From NCBI GenBank assembly GCA_016713535.1, contig JADJOY010000040.1:36281-100280 (forward strand): a stretch of 64,000 nucleotides of DNA, read 5' to 3'. Shown here one piece after another: positions 19,694 through 28,544 of this stretch. Source of the DNA: JADJOY01 sp016713535 [NCBI: Deltaproteobacteria bacterium]. GTDB lineage: Bacteria; JADJOY01. How positions within the stretch are numbered: position 1 is the stretch's first letter; every line of letters begins with the position of its first letter. The position numbers were made by a program, and so were the translations under genes. The notes under the pieces were generated by a model. It was not told the DNA's origin and did no database searches. It saw only the letters and a program-made list of their open reading frames with translations.

Positions 19694-20836
19694 TCAGGCA
19701 CGCAACGGCGCGGGCCCGACGGCGAAGATCTCGACGCGACCACCGCGCCCACGAAGCTCGACCTCGCCGATCGCCTCGATGGCGAGATCCGGCGTGGCCG
19801 GCAACAGCTCGCGGACCGCTCGCGAGATCAGCAGGCGACGACCGAGCGGGTTGCACTGCGACTGGATACGCGCGGCGATGTGCAGGACCTCGCTCAGGTA
19901 GACGATGTCGCGCTTCACCACGCCGATCTCGGCCGCCATCACCACGCCAGCGTTGACGCCCGCCTTGAAGCGCGGCACCTCGCCGTATTCCGAGAGGTAG
20001 TGCGCCGCGCGCTCGTCGAGGGTGCGGTCGAAGTCGGCGAGCACCCGGACGCAGTTGCCGTCACGCGCCGCGGCCTCCGGCCACCAGGTCAGCACCGCCT
20101 CGTCGCCTACGTACTGGTAGATCTCGGCGTCGTGGCGTACCGCGGCCTCGGTGAGGTCGCGGAAGCAATCCTGGATGAGCCGGCAGTAGCGCTCGTGACC
20201 GAGTCGCTCGGCGTGGCGGGTCGAGCCGTTGAGGTCGAGGAACAGGAACACCCGCTCCTCGGCCCGCGGGCGGCGGTAGTAGCCGAGCATCACGTTGCGG
20301 AGAACCCGTGGCCCGACCATGATCGAAACCTGACGCGCGAAGCCGAGGACCAGCGTCACGACCCCGACGTAAAGCAGGAGCGGAACCACCCGTCCGCTGC
20401 CCAGGAACTCGACCGACGACGAGCTCCAGGTCCCCGCCTGCTGTGCGCCGAGCGCGACGTTGGCCAGCGACGACGCCCGCGCCGTGAGCGCCCTGGCGAG
20501 GAGCATCACCGCGAGCTTGACCCCGAGCAGGAACACGAAAGACCGCGAACGGACCTGGGGGCGGTCCGACCACCGGTTCACCGCGGCGAAGAGCCCGCCC
20601 CACAGCACTCCGAGCGCTCCCAGCATCAGCGCCGCGGAGGCCGGGTGGGTGCCCCAGCTAGCCGGCAGCGGCCCCTTCCGGCCCATCACCAGGATGAGCA
20701 GGTAGAGCGCGAGGGCTGCGGTCCACGCGCCGATGGCGCGCAGCAGCTCGGTGGGCACGGCCAAGCGTTGGTTCCCGCCGGCGCGGCCCGGCCGAGCGCC
20801 GGCCTCGTCCGCCGGATGCGACGAGCGGTCCGTCAC
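19694..20836 (-). CDS. Membrane-anchored class III adenylate/guanylate cyclase
   Basis: Protein of 380 residues with about four to five membrane helices (residues 30-175) and a C-terminal class III cyclase domain that would make cAMP or cGMP. Metal-binding motifs are FLFLDLNGST at about 200 and YQYVGDEAVLTWW at about 243. The transition-state motif reads SEVLHIAARIQ at about 317, where family members usually have D..N...R; Arg is kept but Asn is His and Asp is Glu. Activity may therefore be reduced or altered. Its ATG overlaps the stop of the M48 protease gene by four bases (ATGA), so the two are translated together. Confidence 0.85.
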   Translation of the reverse strand: MTDRSSHPADEAGARPGRAGGNQRLAVPTELLRAIGAWTAALALYLLILVMGRKGPLPASWGTHPASAALMLGALGVLWGGLFAAVNRWSDRPQVRSRSFVFLLGVKLAVMLLARALTARASSLANVALGAQQAGTWSSSSVEFLGSGRVVPLLLYVGVVTLVLGFARQVSIMVGPRVLRNVMLGYYRRPRAEERVFLFLDLNGSTRHAERLGHERYCRLIQDCFRDLTEAAVRHDAEIYQYVGDEAVLTWWPEAAARDGNCVRVLADFDRTLDERAAHYLSEYGEVPRFKAGVNAGVVMAAEIGVVKRDIVYLSEVLHIAARIQSQCNPLGRRLLISRAVRELLPATPDLAIEAIGEVELRGRGGRVEIFAVGPAPLRA

Positions 20837-22353
20837 TCGTGAGCGCCGGGCTTGCCGGTGGCGGACCCCCGGTAGGGCTCGGTCACCGCGACCTTGATCC
20901 GCTCGCCGCCCGCGACCGGCGCCGAGGAGCCGAGCCGGTTGGCCATCGCGACGTAGCTCGGCGACCAGCTCGAGCGGGCGCGATCGACGAGCGCCTGCGC
21001 GGTCTCGCTGGCGCGCGCGGTCACGAGCCGCAGCCGGTCCTCGCGGATCGACGCGCGCTCGCTCGGATCGAGAGGGCCGAAGCTCTCGGCCACGTCGTCG
21101 AACACGCCACGCATCGCGGGCGCGCGGTCGGGGCTCGCGATGCCGGCGATCTCGTAGACCCGCCCGCGATAGGCAATCCAGGTCAGGTACGCGGAGACCG
21201 GTCCGTCGTCGGTGCGGGCGCGAATGTCGGCCCGCGCCGCCTTTCGGCCTCCCACCGTGACCGCCTTGGTCTCGCGCACCACGGGAGCGTTGGCGCGCGC
21301 CTCGAGCGCGCGAGCGCCGGCCATGGGATCGTCGCTCTCGGCGACGATCCGCACGATCGCCGCCGCGTCGCCCGGCTTGGCGGTCGCGAGGATCGCGCTC
21401 GGGCTGTTCTCGGTCTTCCAGCCCTCGGGGAAGCGCACGTGGAAGTCGAGGTCGGGGTGCAGGAAGGTCCGCCCGGAGAAGACCCCCTTGGAGGCGGGAT
21501 CGCCGACCACGAGCCCGTCGAAGTGGTCCACGAAGTCGTTGCGGCTGGCGGCGATCGGGGTGCCCGCGGCGCGGGTCAGCGTACGCGCGAAGGCGACGCT
21601 CTCCTTCGCACGCTCGGCGCTGGCGGGGTGGGAGTCGAACCAGCTCGGGCGGCGCTGCGAGCCGCGCGTCAGCTCCTCCCGGCCCATGGTGTCGAAGGCG
21701 CGCGCCAGCGCGCCGGGGTCGTAGCCTGCGGCGGCGGCCATCTGCTGACCGATGCGATCGGCGTCGCTCTCCTGGCTGCGGCTGTAGGGCGCGGAGATCG
21801 CCTCGCTGGCGAGGCTACCGACGCCGCCCACGAGCGCGCCGATGCGCGGGAAGACGATCCCGGTCACCGCTCCCGGGATCGCGGTCAGCACCGAGAGCGG
21901 GCCCACCTTCGAGATCCGCTGCGCCGCGTGCCGCGCGGCGACGTGCGCGACCTCGTGGCCGAGGATGCAAGCGAGCTCGTCCTCGCCGTTCAAGAGCGCG
22001 AGGATGCCGCGGGACACGTAGACGTAGCCGCCCGGCAGCGCGAAGGCGTTGGGCTCGCTCTCGTCGACGACCTGGAAGCGGTAGCGGATGCCCTTGCGGG
22101 GGGAGTGGGCCGCGACCCGTTCGCCCACCTGCGCGACGTACGCCGTCAGCGGCCCGTCCTCGACGATCCCGATGCTGGTCTCGATCTCGCGCGCCGCCTC
22201 GGCCCCCGCCTTGGCCTCGGTCTCCTCCGAGATCAGCGACACCTCGGGTGTGCCGGTGACCGGGTTGAGCGCGCAGCTCGCCAGCAGCGAGGCGGCCAGC
22301 AGACCACGGGCAACACGCGTCACTCGGGCACCGCGCGAATTCGATCGAGACAT
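20833..22353 (-). CDS. M48-family metalloprotease lipoprotein
   Basis: Periplasmic zinc protease of 506 residues, BepA/LoiP-like in its core. The ATG at 22353 leads into a lipoprotein signal with Cys27 (ASLLASC). The catalytic motif is HEVAH at 133-137 and the third zinc ligand is the Glu of SRSQESDADRIG at 195. PNAFALPGGYVYVSRG is a standard M48 pattern. Residues about 275-470 form an extra domain (FLHPDLDFHVRFPEGW) that recurs in long M48 proteins and may bind substrate. This family is linked to quality control of outer-membrane proteins. Overlap with the cyclase gene suggests the protease and a second-messenger enzyme share regulation. Confidence 0.88.
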   Translation of the reverse strand: MSRSNSRGARVTRVARGLLAASLLASCALNPVTGTPEVSLISEETEAKAGAEAAREIETSIGIVEDGPLTAYVAQVGERVAAHSPRKGIRYRFQVVDESEPNAFALPGGYVYVSRGILALLNGEDELACILGHEVAHVAARHAAQRISKVGPLSVLTAIPGAVTGIVFPRIGALVGGVGSLASEAISAPYSRSQESDADRIGQQMAAAAGYDPGALARAFDTMGREELTRGSQRRPSWFDSHPASAERAKESVAFARTLTRAAGTPIAASRNDFVDHFDGLVVGDPASKGVFSGRTFLHPDLDFHVRFPEGWKTENSPSAILATAKPGDAAAIVRIVAESDDPMAGARALEARANAPVVRETKAVTVGGRKAARADIRARTDDGPVSAYLTWIAYRGRVYEIAGIASPDRAPAMRGVFDDVAESFGPLDPSERASIREDRLRLVTARASETAQALVDRARSSWSPSYVAMANRLGSSAPVAGGERIKVAVTEPYRGSATGKPGAHE

Positions 22354-22369
22354 GAACGGCTCCGACGAG

Positions 22370-22401
22370 GAGGGCGCACGACGTCCTTGCCGTGCGCCCT
22401 C
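22370..22401 (-). terminator. Perfect 11-bp hairpin after the SYLF gene
   Basis: GAGGGCGCACG pairs exactly with CGTGCGCCCTC across a 10-base loop, 20 bases past the SYLF stop and 17 bases before the M48 start. It would end or attenuate transcription between them. There is no T run. Confidence 0.5.
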
Positions 22402-22420
22402 GAATATGGACCGGATCGGC

Positions 22421-23140
22421 TCAGTTCGTCGCCGAAGAGGCCTTCGCGATGGCGCTCACCAGCGGCTCCGCCGCGGGGTTCGTCGCGGTTCCCTTGATCA
22501 GGATGTCGGTCGGCGTCACTTCCTGACCGTAGAAAGCCTTGTTCCAGCCCGGCTTCGTCTTCACGAGGGATCCCTCGAGGGAGATCCCCGCGTAGGCCCC
22601 CTTGGAGCGACTGTACGAGACGATGTCGGCGCTCAGCCCCGCCGTCGAGGCTTCTGCACCCGCACCGACGGGTCCGACCGCCATGCCGACATCCGCGCCG
22701 AGCTTCAAGGAGTCGGACAGCAGCGCGCTCACTCCACGGTCGGAGAGTGCGACCAGGACGACCTCGGACGCGTCGCCGCCCGCCTGCAGCCCGAAGCTCA
22801 CGTCGCCGATCGTGTAGAAGGCCGGCGAGGACCACTTCCCGCTCGCCGAGTCCTTCGCCACGAAAACCCCGCTCCCCCCGGACGCTCCGACCACGAACGC
22901 GCCCCGGATCACCTGCGGTGCGACGAACACACCCTTGGCGCGCTTGAGGAGATCGTGCATCGGCTTCATCTGCGGGTCCGCGACGAACGTATCGAACGTG
23001 AGCTTCGCCTTCTCCACGAGCTGCTTGGTCTCGAGCGCGTCGTCCGCGCGTGCCGGCGCAGAGGCCGCGGCGCACACGATCAGTGCCGCGAAGGCTCGCG
23101 CGGTCGATCTCCATCCCGCGCCACGTGTTCGGTCGAGCAT
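22421..23140 (-). CDS. SYLF-domain lipid-binding-like exported protein (first copy)
   Basis: Exported protein of 239 residues. The ATG at 23140 has AGGAGGA upstream, and residues 1-32 are a signal peptide ending in ARADD. The remainder is a full SYLF (Ysc84-type) domain: LLKRAKGVFVAPQVIRGAFV, GGSGVFVAKD, FYTIGDVSFGLQAGGDASEV, SDSLKLGADVGMAVGPVG, and SRSKGAYAGISLEGS. Eukaryotic SYLF domains bind phosphoinositides; bacterial ones are exported and of unclear role. A second, divergent SYLF gene lies at 27391. Confidence 0.88.
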   Translation of the reverse strand: MLDRTRGAGWRSTARAFAALIVCAAASAPARADDALETKQLVEKAKLTFDTFVADPQMKPMHDLLKRAKGVFVAPQVIRGAFVVGASGGSGVFVAKDSASGKWSSPAFYTIGDVSFGLQAGGDASEVVLVALSDRGVSALLSDSLKLGADVGMAVGPVGAGAEASTAGLSADIVSYSRSKGAYAGISLEGSLVKTKPGWNKAFYGQEVTPTDILIKGTATNPAAEPLVSAIAKASSATN

Positions 23141-23415
23141 GATTCCTCCTCCTTCGTGAGAGTGGACTCCGGGACGCGCGCGTCACCCCGACTCGCGCGT
23201 GATCACACCAGAGTGAGCGGACCTCGAAGCGGCCCGCCTGCCGAGCCTACCCGAGGTGAACCGGTCCCCAGGTCTCGCGCCATCGAGCGGCTCGAGGATC
23301 CTACGTCCACCGAGAGCGAACGAGACGGGGGCGATCGCGATGGCCGCGTCGACATGATCTACTCCACCCACGAGCCGCGGTCGTCGTGGCTTGCACCCCC
23401 TCGGATCGGACGGCG

Positions 23416-24378
23416 ATGGACGAGCTCGGACCGTTGTCGCGACACACAGCCAGCCGGGCGCTTGCCCTCGTGATCGCCGTGGCGCTGGGGCCGCTGACGA
23501 GTCATGCGGCCCGAGCGCAGGACCTCGAGCCGCGCGCATACGCGACGCTGCCGGTCGGGCTCAACTTCGCGCTCGCCGGGTACGCCTACTCGGTGGGGGG
23601 CATCGCCACCGACCCCGCGTTGCCGCTCGACGACGCGCACCTGGACGTCGACGTGAGCTTCCTTGCGTACGCGCGCTCGCTGGACGTCCTCGGACGCTCC
23701 GCCAAGGTCGACTTCGCCGTGCCGTACGCGTGGCTCTCGGGCAGCGCCACCTACCAAGGCGAGCCCATCCGGCGGGTGGTCGACGGCTTCGCCGACCCCA
23801 GCGCGCGCTTCTCGATGAACCTCGTCGGGGGACCGGCGCTCTCGCCGAGCGAGTTCGCGAGCTACGACGAGGACCTCGTGGTCGGCGCGAGCGCGCGCCT
23901 GTCGATCCCGCTCGGACGGTACGACTCCGAGCGGCTCGTGAACATCGGAACTCACCGCTGGGCCGTGAAGCCGGAGATCGGCGTCGTCAAGTCGTGGGGA
24001 CGCTTGCAGCTCGAGCTCGCCAGCGGAGTGAGCATCTACTCGAGCAATCCGGACTTCTTCGGCGGCAAACACCGCGACCAGGCCCCGATATTCGCGCAGC
24101 AGGCACACCTGCTGGTGCGGATCGTGCGCGGAGTGTTCGTGGCCGCGGACGCCACGTACTACAGCGGCGGGCGGACCACCGTCGACGGTGTCGAAAAGGA
24201 CGACGCGCTCTCGAACGCCCGCCTCGGAGGCACGGTGGTGGTGCCGCTCAGCCCCGACTACTCGCTCAAGGTCTACGGCAGCTCCGGCCTCTGGACCCGG
24301 TTCGGCAGCGACTTCGACACCGTCGGCGCCGCGCTCCAGTACCGATGGACCGACGCGGCGCCGAACGTCGTCCCGTGA
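23416..24378 (+). CDS. Outer-membrane barrel, phenol-pathway MetA-like (transporter family)
   Basis: Outer-membrane protein of about 320 residues. I chose the ATG at 23416; a GTG at 23386 would add ten residues, and neither has a strong ribosome site. The signal peptide ends HAARAQDLEPRAY. The pattern EPRAYATLPVGLNFALAGYAYS and the repeated amphipathic strands (VDFAVPYAWLSGSA, YDSERLVNIGTHRWAVKPEIG, GRTTVDGVEKDD) match the family of putative MetA-type barrels (Pfam 13557). Members are often annotated as transporters, but substrates are unknown. It is convergent with the DUF4136 gene at 24432. Confidence 0.8.
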   Translation: MDELGPLSRHTASRALALVIAVALGPLTSHAARAQDLEPRAYATLPVGLNFALAGYAYSVGGIATDPALPLDDAHLDVDVSFLAYARSLDVLGRSAKVDFAVPYAWLSGSATYQGEPIRRVVDGFADPSARFSMNLVGGPALSPSEFASYDEDLVVGASARLSIPLGRYDSERLVNIGTHRWAVKPEIGVVKSWGRLQLELASGVSIYSSNPDFFGGKHRDQAPIFAQQAHLLVRIVRGVFVAADATYYSGGRTTVDGVEKDDALSNARLGGTVVVPLSPDYSLKVYGSSGLWTRFGSDFDTVGAALQYRWTDAAPNVVP

Positions 24379-24381
24379 CCG

Positions 24382-24411
24382 CGGACGGCGGCCGCTGGTG
24401 GCCACCGTCCG
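24382..24411. terminator. Hairpin between convergent genes
   Basis: CGGACGGCGGCC pairs with GGCCACCGTCCG with one mismatch and a 6-base loop, directly after the barrel gene stop. Confidence 0.45.
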
Positions 24412-24431
24412 GGCTCGTGGCCTGCAGCAGC

Positions 24432-25007
24432 TCACCTGGCCGGACAGCCGACGAGCTCCTGCTGGTAGTAGTCGAACACCTGGCTCACGCCCTTCGTGAT
24501 GCGCGACTCCAGGTTCTTGCCCTGCGTGTCGACCGCGGAGTTGGACACGCCGCGAAGGACCAGCTCGTCGCCGGCGCGATCCACCATGTCGATGACCATC
24601 GCGCCGAGCGTGTATTCGGTGGCGACCAGCCAGCGGCAGTCGTAACCCCAGTAGTAACCCCAGCCGTAGGGGATGCACGCCTGCTCGAGCTGGATCTCCG
24701 TGCTCGAGTAGTACGCGCGATTCACCTTGAGGTCCGGGCGCTCGGCGTCGCGCGTCATCCCCAGCGCGGCGAACTCGTTGGCGATCGCCTCGGTGGCGAT
24801 CGCATCCGCATTCGCCACCAGCTCCGGCTGGACCACGTCGCTACCCGGGATCACGCTGATGTCGTAGAAATCGTAGGTCCTGTAGGAGCAGAAATCCGCG
24901 CTGTCGAGTGTCTCGGCCACCGTGTCCACGTTCGGGCTGTCGCTGCCGCCGCAGGCGGCGATCAGCGAAACCGAGAGAAGACACGAAGTCCACGTCGTAC
25001 GATTCAT
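24432..25007 (-). CDS. DUF4136 lipoprotein, copy A
   Basis: Predicted lipoprotein of 191 residues with the lipid Cys at 19 (SLIAAC). It follows the DUF4136 pattern: an opening YRTYDFYD strand, AIANEFAALGMTRDAERPDL (open-ended helix then strand), a Tyr/Trp-rich segment (YGWGYYWGYD), YTLGAMVIDMVD, and GVSQVFDYYQQ near the end. It is a close relative of copy B at 29632: both share C[SR]Y[RE]T[YF]DFYD, a YG-rich loop before CxWLV and the ending CPAR. The family is envelope-located with no known activity. Confidence 0.82.
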   Translation of the reverse strand: MNRTTWTSCLLSVSLIAACGGSDSPNVDTVAETLDSADFCSYRTYDFYDISVIPGSDVVQPELVANADAIATEAIANEFAALGMTRDAERPDLKVNRAYYSSTEIQLEQACIPYGWGYYWGYDCRWLVATEYTLGAMVIDMVDRAGDELVLRGVSNSAVDTQGKNLESRITKGVSQVFDYYQQELVGCPAR

Positions 25008-25133
25008 CTCATGCCACCTTTGCGGCCATGCCCAGCGGGTCTCGCCCCGGGCCGCGGGTTGAGGAACGTTTTCGTATCGTCTTCGAGATCGAGAGCGCCG
25101 GGGTGCGGACGCACTCCCCGCGACGGATCGCGC

Positions 25134-27074
25134 TCAACGCGACCGGTCCACCGAGCGCAGATGCTCGTGAAGGATGCGCCGCACCTCTTCGATGGTCGCC
25201 GGCTCGGCCTGCGTCGAGTGACCCGAGCGGACCACGAGCTCGGACGCGACGCCATCGAGGTGAGCGCTCTTGTACTCGACCACGCGGTCGTCGCCGTCGG
25301 CGATCGGGCCGCTGGTCGCGACCGGAATGATCGAGTGGGCGGTGACGCCGGGCGTGATCGGCAACGACACCAGCGTGCGCAGGAACGGGTTGTCCTCGCG
25401 CATGTTGTCGACCGCCGTCGGCACCTTGAAGTCCTTGAGTTTCCGGTTGGCCTTCAGGTCGGGGTTGCGGCGCATGACGTCGCCGATCGACTTGGTGAGG
25501 TTCGCCGGAGACTCGACCAGCCACGAGCCGATCCGGCCGATGATGCCCATCGACAGGAAGCTGCCGCGATGGGGTGTGGCGATGAAGATCAGCCGCTCGA
25601 CGAACGGCAACGGCTCGACGAACAGCGCGCCACGGATCAGCTCGCGCGTCGCCGGCTCCATGTCGAGCTGATCGAAGGGCTCGTCGCTGAGCTGCTGCCA
25701 GAACGCATCACCGCTCGACACCGCGGTGAGCTTGGTGAGGAGGCCACCCTGGCTGTGTCCGACCACCACCATGTGGCGCAGCGCCTCGTCGGAGCCGGTG
25801 GGATCGAGTGCGGCGACCGCGTTGCGCAGGTCCTCGCGCAGCTTGCTCGCGGAGATCGCGATGGGCTGGCCGGTGTTGTACGTGAAGTACCAGAGCTGGC
25901 ATCGCGCCGCGAGCTCGGGATCCCCGAGGAGCTCGTTCGCGAGCTCGGCCCAGCGCGCCGGGCTCGAGGCCGTGCCGTGCACCATCACCACCGGAACCCG
26001 GTCCGGACGATAGGGCAGCAACATCGCCAGGCCGTAGACACCCTCGCGGCGGAGGATCGGCAGGTCGGTGGAGCGAAAGCCGGCGATCTCCGTATCCCAC
26101 ACCGGCGCGCCGTCCAGGCTGTAAGCAAGGCTCACGCTCGGCTCGAACTCGGCGGCGTCGCGACCTCGACCGGCACCGTCGACGAATCGCCCATCGAGTG
26201 CAGCCCGAGGTGGCCCACGACCCGCCGCGCGCCCAGACCACGGTTGACGTCGTCGAAGCGCAGCAGGGCGGTGACCGGCACCAGCCCGCGCTTGGTCGAC
26301 ATCCACTTCTCCCGGCCCCTCGGTCACCTCCGCGTCACTCCGGCCGCGCCTTCGCCATCAGAGGAGCGCCGATCCCGGGCTCGCGGTAGCGATTGCGCAT
26401 ACCGCGGATCGCGTAGTCCGCCACCGACACGAACTCCTCGAGCGGCCGTCCGGCCCACGAGAATCCATCCGGATCCACGGCGATCCGGAGTTCGCCGAAC
26501 AGCACCTCGACGTCCGCGCGGAGAGATCGAGCGCGGACCCTCCGTGTCGATCGACCAGCCCGGAGGCCAGGCCGCGGTTGTAGAGGTCGAGCGCGAGCCG
26601 CAATCGCGGATCGGTGGGCCGCGGGGCCGCGGAAGGATCGGCCGGAAAGAGAAACGCATAGGCGTAGACGGCCGAGGCGAGGAAACGAGCGGGATCACCG
26701 TTCGCGTCGGCGAGAAGAAAGGAGAGCTCGGCGAGGGCGAACAGCCGGTCGGCGTCCTCCAGTCCACCCAGCCCAGCGTGCAGCTCGGCGAGCACCGCCT
26801 CGGGACGCTCCTCCCACGCCGTGGCCAGGTCGAGGCGCAGCAGCACCTGCGACGTGCCGGCGCTCGGCTCCTCGTTCGTGAGGGCGCTCGCCGTGAGCGT
26901 CCGGTACACGTCGCGCGGCTCGACCCGCCGCACGCCGATCGGAGTGGCGCAGCCGGCGAGTAGGATCAGCGCCGCCAGCGCCGCGCGCCCGCAGCGACGC
27001 GAGCTCCCGTCCGCCGCGAGCGTGTGAGGTGTGCGCGGCTTCCCATCCTGCTGCCTCGTCCAGCCCGTGTTCAT
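25134..27074 (-). CDS. Lipoprotein alpha/beta hydrolase, at least four frameshifts
   Basis: A single gene broken into frame segments. The first part (ATG 27074) has a lipid Cys at 42 (LILLAGC) and reads VEPRDVYRTLTASALTNEEP and FALAELSFLLAD. After about 26525 it continues as DVEVLFGELRIAVDPDGFSW. After about 26310 it reads KWMSTKRGLVPVTALLRF, and after about 26155 FEPSVSLAYSLDGAPVW. The last 340 residues hold the catalytic part: VVMVHGTASSPARW (oxyanion region), GHSQGG (nucleophile elbow), FIATPHRGS, a late Asp and GHSTQAEP. It resembles long lipoprotein esterases with a helical N-terminal domain. With this many breaks the gene could be a pseudogene, but the intact catalytic region and the errors elsewhere in the window favour sequence error. 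Confidence 0.7.
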
Positions 27075-27390
27075 GAGATCCTCGGAGCGGAAATGGGAAC
27101 GCGACCGTTTCCGATCCGTGCCACGTCCCGGATCGGCCCTTCCGGCGCGGGGCTCCCAAGGCGCCTGGCCGCGGCGCGAATCGTCGTGGTATCGGTCGCG
27201 TCGAAGGGTCGTCCCGGCGGCACCCGTATGTTTGGCAAGATCGGTGCCTCAAGTCGACGGGTTTTCGGCGAGTTCGCTAGTCGATTTCCCTTGAGGGCAG
27301 GTCACAGACGGCGCGGCAGGGTGTTTGCTGCGCTGATGATCCAATGCCGAGCTCCAGCTTCGAAAGCCGAGCCCGCAGGAGGGGGAGACG
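27075..27390. other. Divergent intergenic region, 316 bp
   Basis: Lies between the hydrolase lipoprotein (-) and the second SYLF gene (+). I see no gene in it. It contains the motif copy at 27288-27300 and presumably both promoters, but no convincing -35/-10 pair could be picked out. Confidence 0.5.
27288..27300 (+). promoter_or_regulatory. Candidate operator CCC-TTGA-GGGCAG
   Basis: Motif copy 90 bases upstream of the SYLF-DUF4136-DUF4105 operon, almost the same distance as the copy before DUF3300. Confidence 0.35.
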
Positions 27391-28050
27391 ATGAGCACGA
27401 GATCGTACCGCTCGTTCGTGTCAGGATCCACGTCCGTGTGGCTGGCCATCGTATTCATCGCGGCGTCCGCTGGCCTTCTCGCCCCTGCGCCGGCCGTGGC
27501 GGCGTCGAAGGCCGGGCAGGCCGCGATCCGGAAGGCCACCACCGAAACCCTGAACCGGCTCTATGCGATGCAGCCCGCTGCCAAGAAGGCGATCCAGTCG
27601 GCCGCCGGCTATGCCGTGTTCAGCAACTTCGGCATGAAGCTGGGGTTTGCCGGCGGCGGCTCGGGCAAAGGCGTGGCGGTCGACGCCAAGAGCAGGAAGG
27701 AAACGTTCATGAAGATGATCGAGGCGCAGGCGGGCCTGGGCCTCGGCATCAAGAAGTTCCGGCTGGTGTGGATCTTCGAGACCAAGGATGCGCTCGATCG
27801 GTTCGTCGACGCCGGCTGGGAGCTCGGCGGCCAGTTCGGCGCGGGTGCCAAGATGGGCGATCAGGGCCTGGCGGCGGCCGGTGCGGTGTCGGTGTCGCCC
27901 GGGGTGTGGCTCTACCAGCTCACCGACGACGGGATCGCGGCGGAGATCACCGCGAAAGGCACCAAGTACTACAAGGCCGACGACCTCAACCGATGCTTCG
28001 AACGGGGGCCGATGTGTCGATCCGATTCCTGCGCAAGCTGCTCGCCCTAA
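27391..28050 (+). CDS. SYLF/Ysc84-type exported protein (second copy)
   Basis: Exported protein of 219 residues. The ATG at 27391 follows GGAGGGGGAGACG. The signal peptide ends APAVAASKA. The shorter SYLF-like domain reads LYAMQPAAKKAIQSAAGYAV, FGMKLGFAGGGSGKGVAV, MIEAQAGLGLGIKKFRLVWI, and ELGGQFGAGAKMGDQG. It is of the YSC84-related lineage and only distantly similar to the copy at 22421. The last 20 residues (MCRSDSCASCSP) overlap the next gene and look like read-through, so the natural end may differ if an indel is present. First gene of a three-gene overlapping operon. Confidence 0.85.
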   Translation: MSTRSYRSFVSGSTSVWLAIVFIAASAGLLAPAPAVAASKAGQAAIRKATTETLNRLYAMQPAAKKAIQSAAGYAVFSNFGMKLGFAGGGSGKGVAVDAKSRKETFMKMIEAQAGLGLGIKKFRLVWIFETKDALDRFVDAGWELGGQFGAGAKMGDQGLAAAGAVSVSPGVWLYQLTDDGIAAEITAKGTKYYKADDLNRCFERGPMCRSDSCASCSP

Positions 28051-28544
28051 CCGCCGTGGCTCTGGTGGGCTGTGCGACCCGAGCACCGGACGTCTCGGTC
28101 TGGTCGCTGCAGAGCCCGCACCTCGGGTTGCCGACCACGAAGACCTACGCGTTCAGCAAATCAACCGGGCCGATCCAGGACCCGACCCGGGTGTGGGCAC
28201 CGCCCGGGTTCGACCTGGAGGCGGCGCTCCGTCCCTTGGTGGAAGCGGAGCTCGCCGACCGCGACTACGCGCTAGCGAGCGAGGCGCCGTGGGTGACGAT
28301 CTCGTACGAGATCTTGGCCGACCAGGCCCAGGTCGACAGCGCCGCCAAACGCCTCGGCGAGCTCAAGACGGCCAAGCCGATCGGCATCGGCACGCTGATC
28401 CTCGACATCGACGATCCGGCGAGCGGGCGCGTGCTGTGGCGAGGCGCGGCAGTGGGCGGCGTGAACGCCGGCCGATCGCTCGACGAGATCGACGAGCGAC
28501 TGCACTACGCGATCGAGGAGATCTTCCGCGGGTTCCCCGAGTGA
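28014..28544 (+). CDS. DUF4136 lipoprotein, copy C
   Basis: Predicted lipoprotein of about 176 residues. I chose GTG 28014, which puts the lipid Cys at 20 (TAVALVGC); an ATG at 27993 is an alternative. The reading frame overlaps the end of the SYLF gene. DUF4136 features are TKTYAFSK, EAALRPLVEAELADRDYALA, WVTISYEI, GTLILDIDDPASGRVLWRG and a final helix LHYAIEEIFRGFPE. It is more divergent than copies A and B. The stop overlaps the next start (TGATG). Confidence 0.78.
   Translation: MSIRFLRKLLALTAVALVGCATRAPDVSVWSLQSPHLGLPTTKTYAFSKSTGPIQDPTRVWAPPGFDLEAALRPLVEAELADRDYALASEAPWVTISYEILADQAQVDSAAKRLGELKTAKPIGIGTLILDIDDPASGRVLWRGAAVGGVNAGRSLDEIDERLHYAIEEIFRGFPE

Noticed and set aside
20839-22497. 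552-codon + strand frame
   Set aside because: Antisense of the M48 protease gene, whose HEVAH motif and lipoprotein signal are unambiguous.
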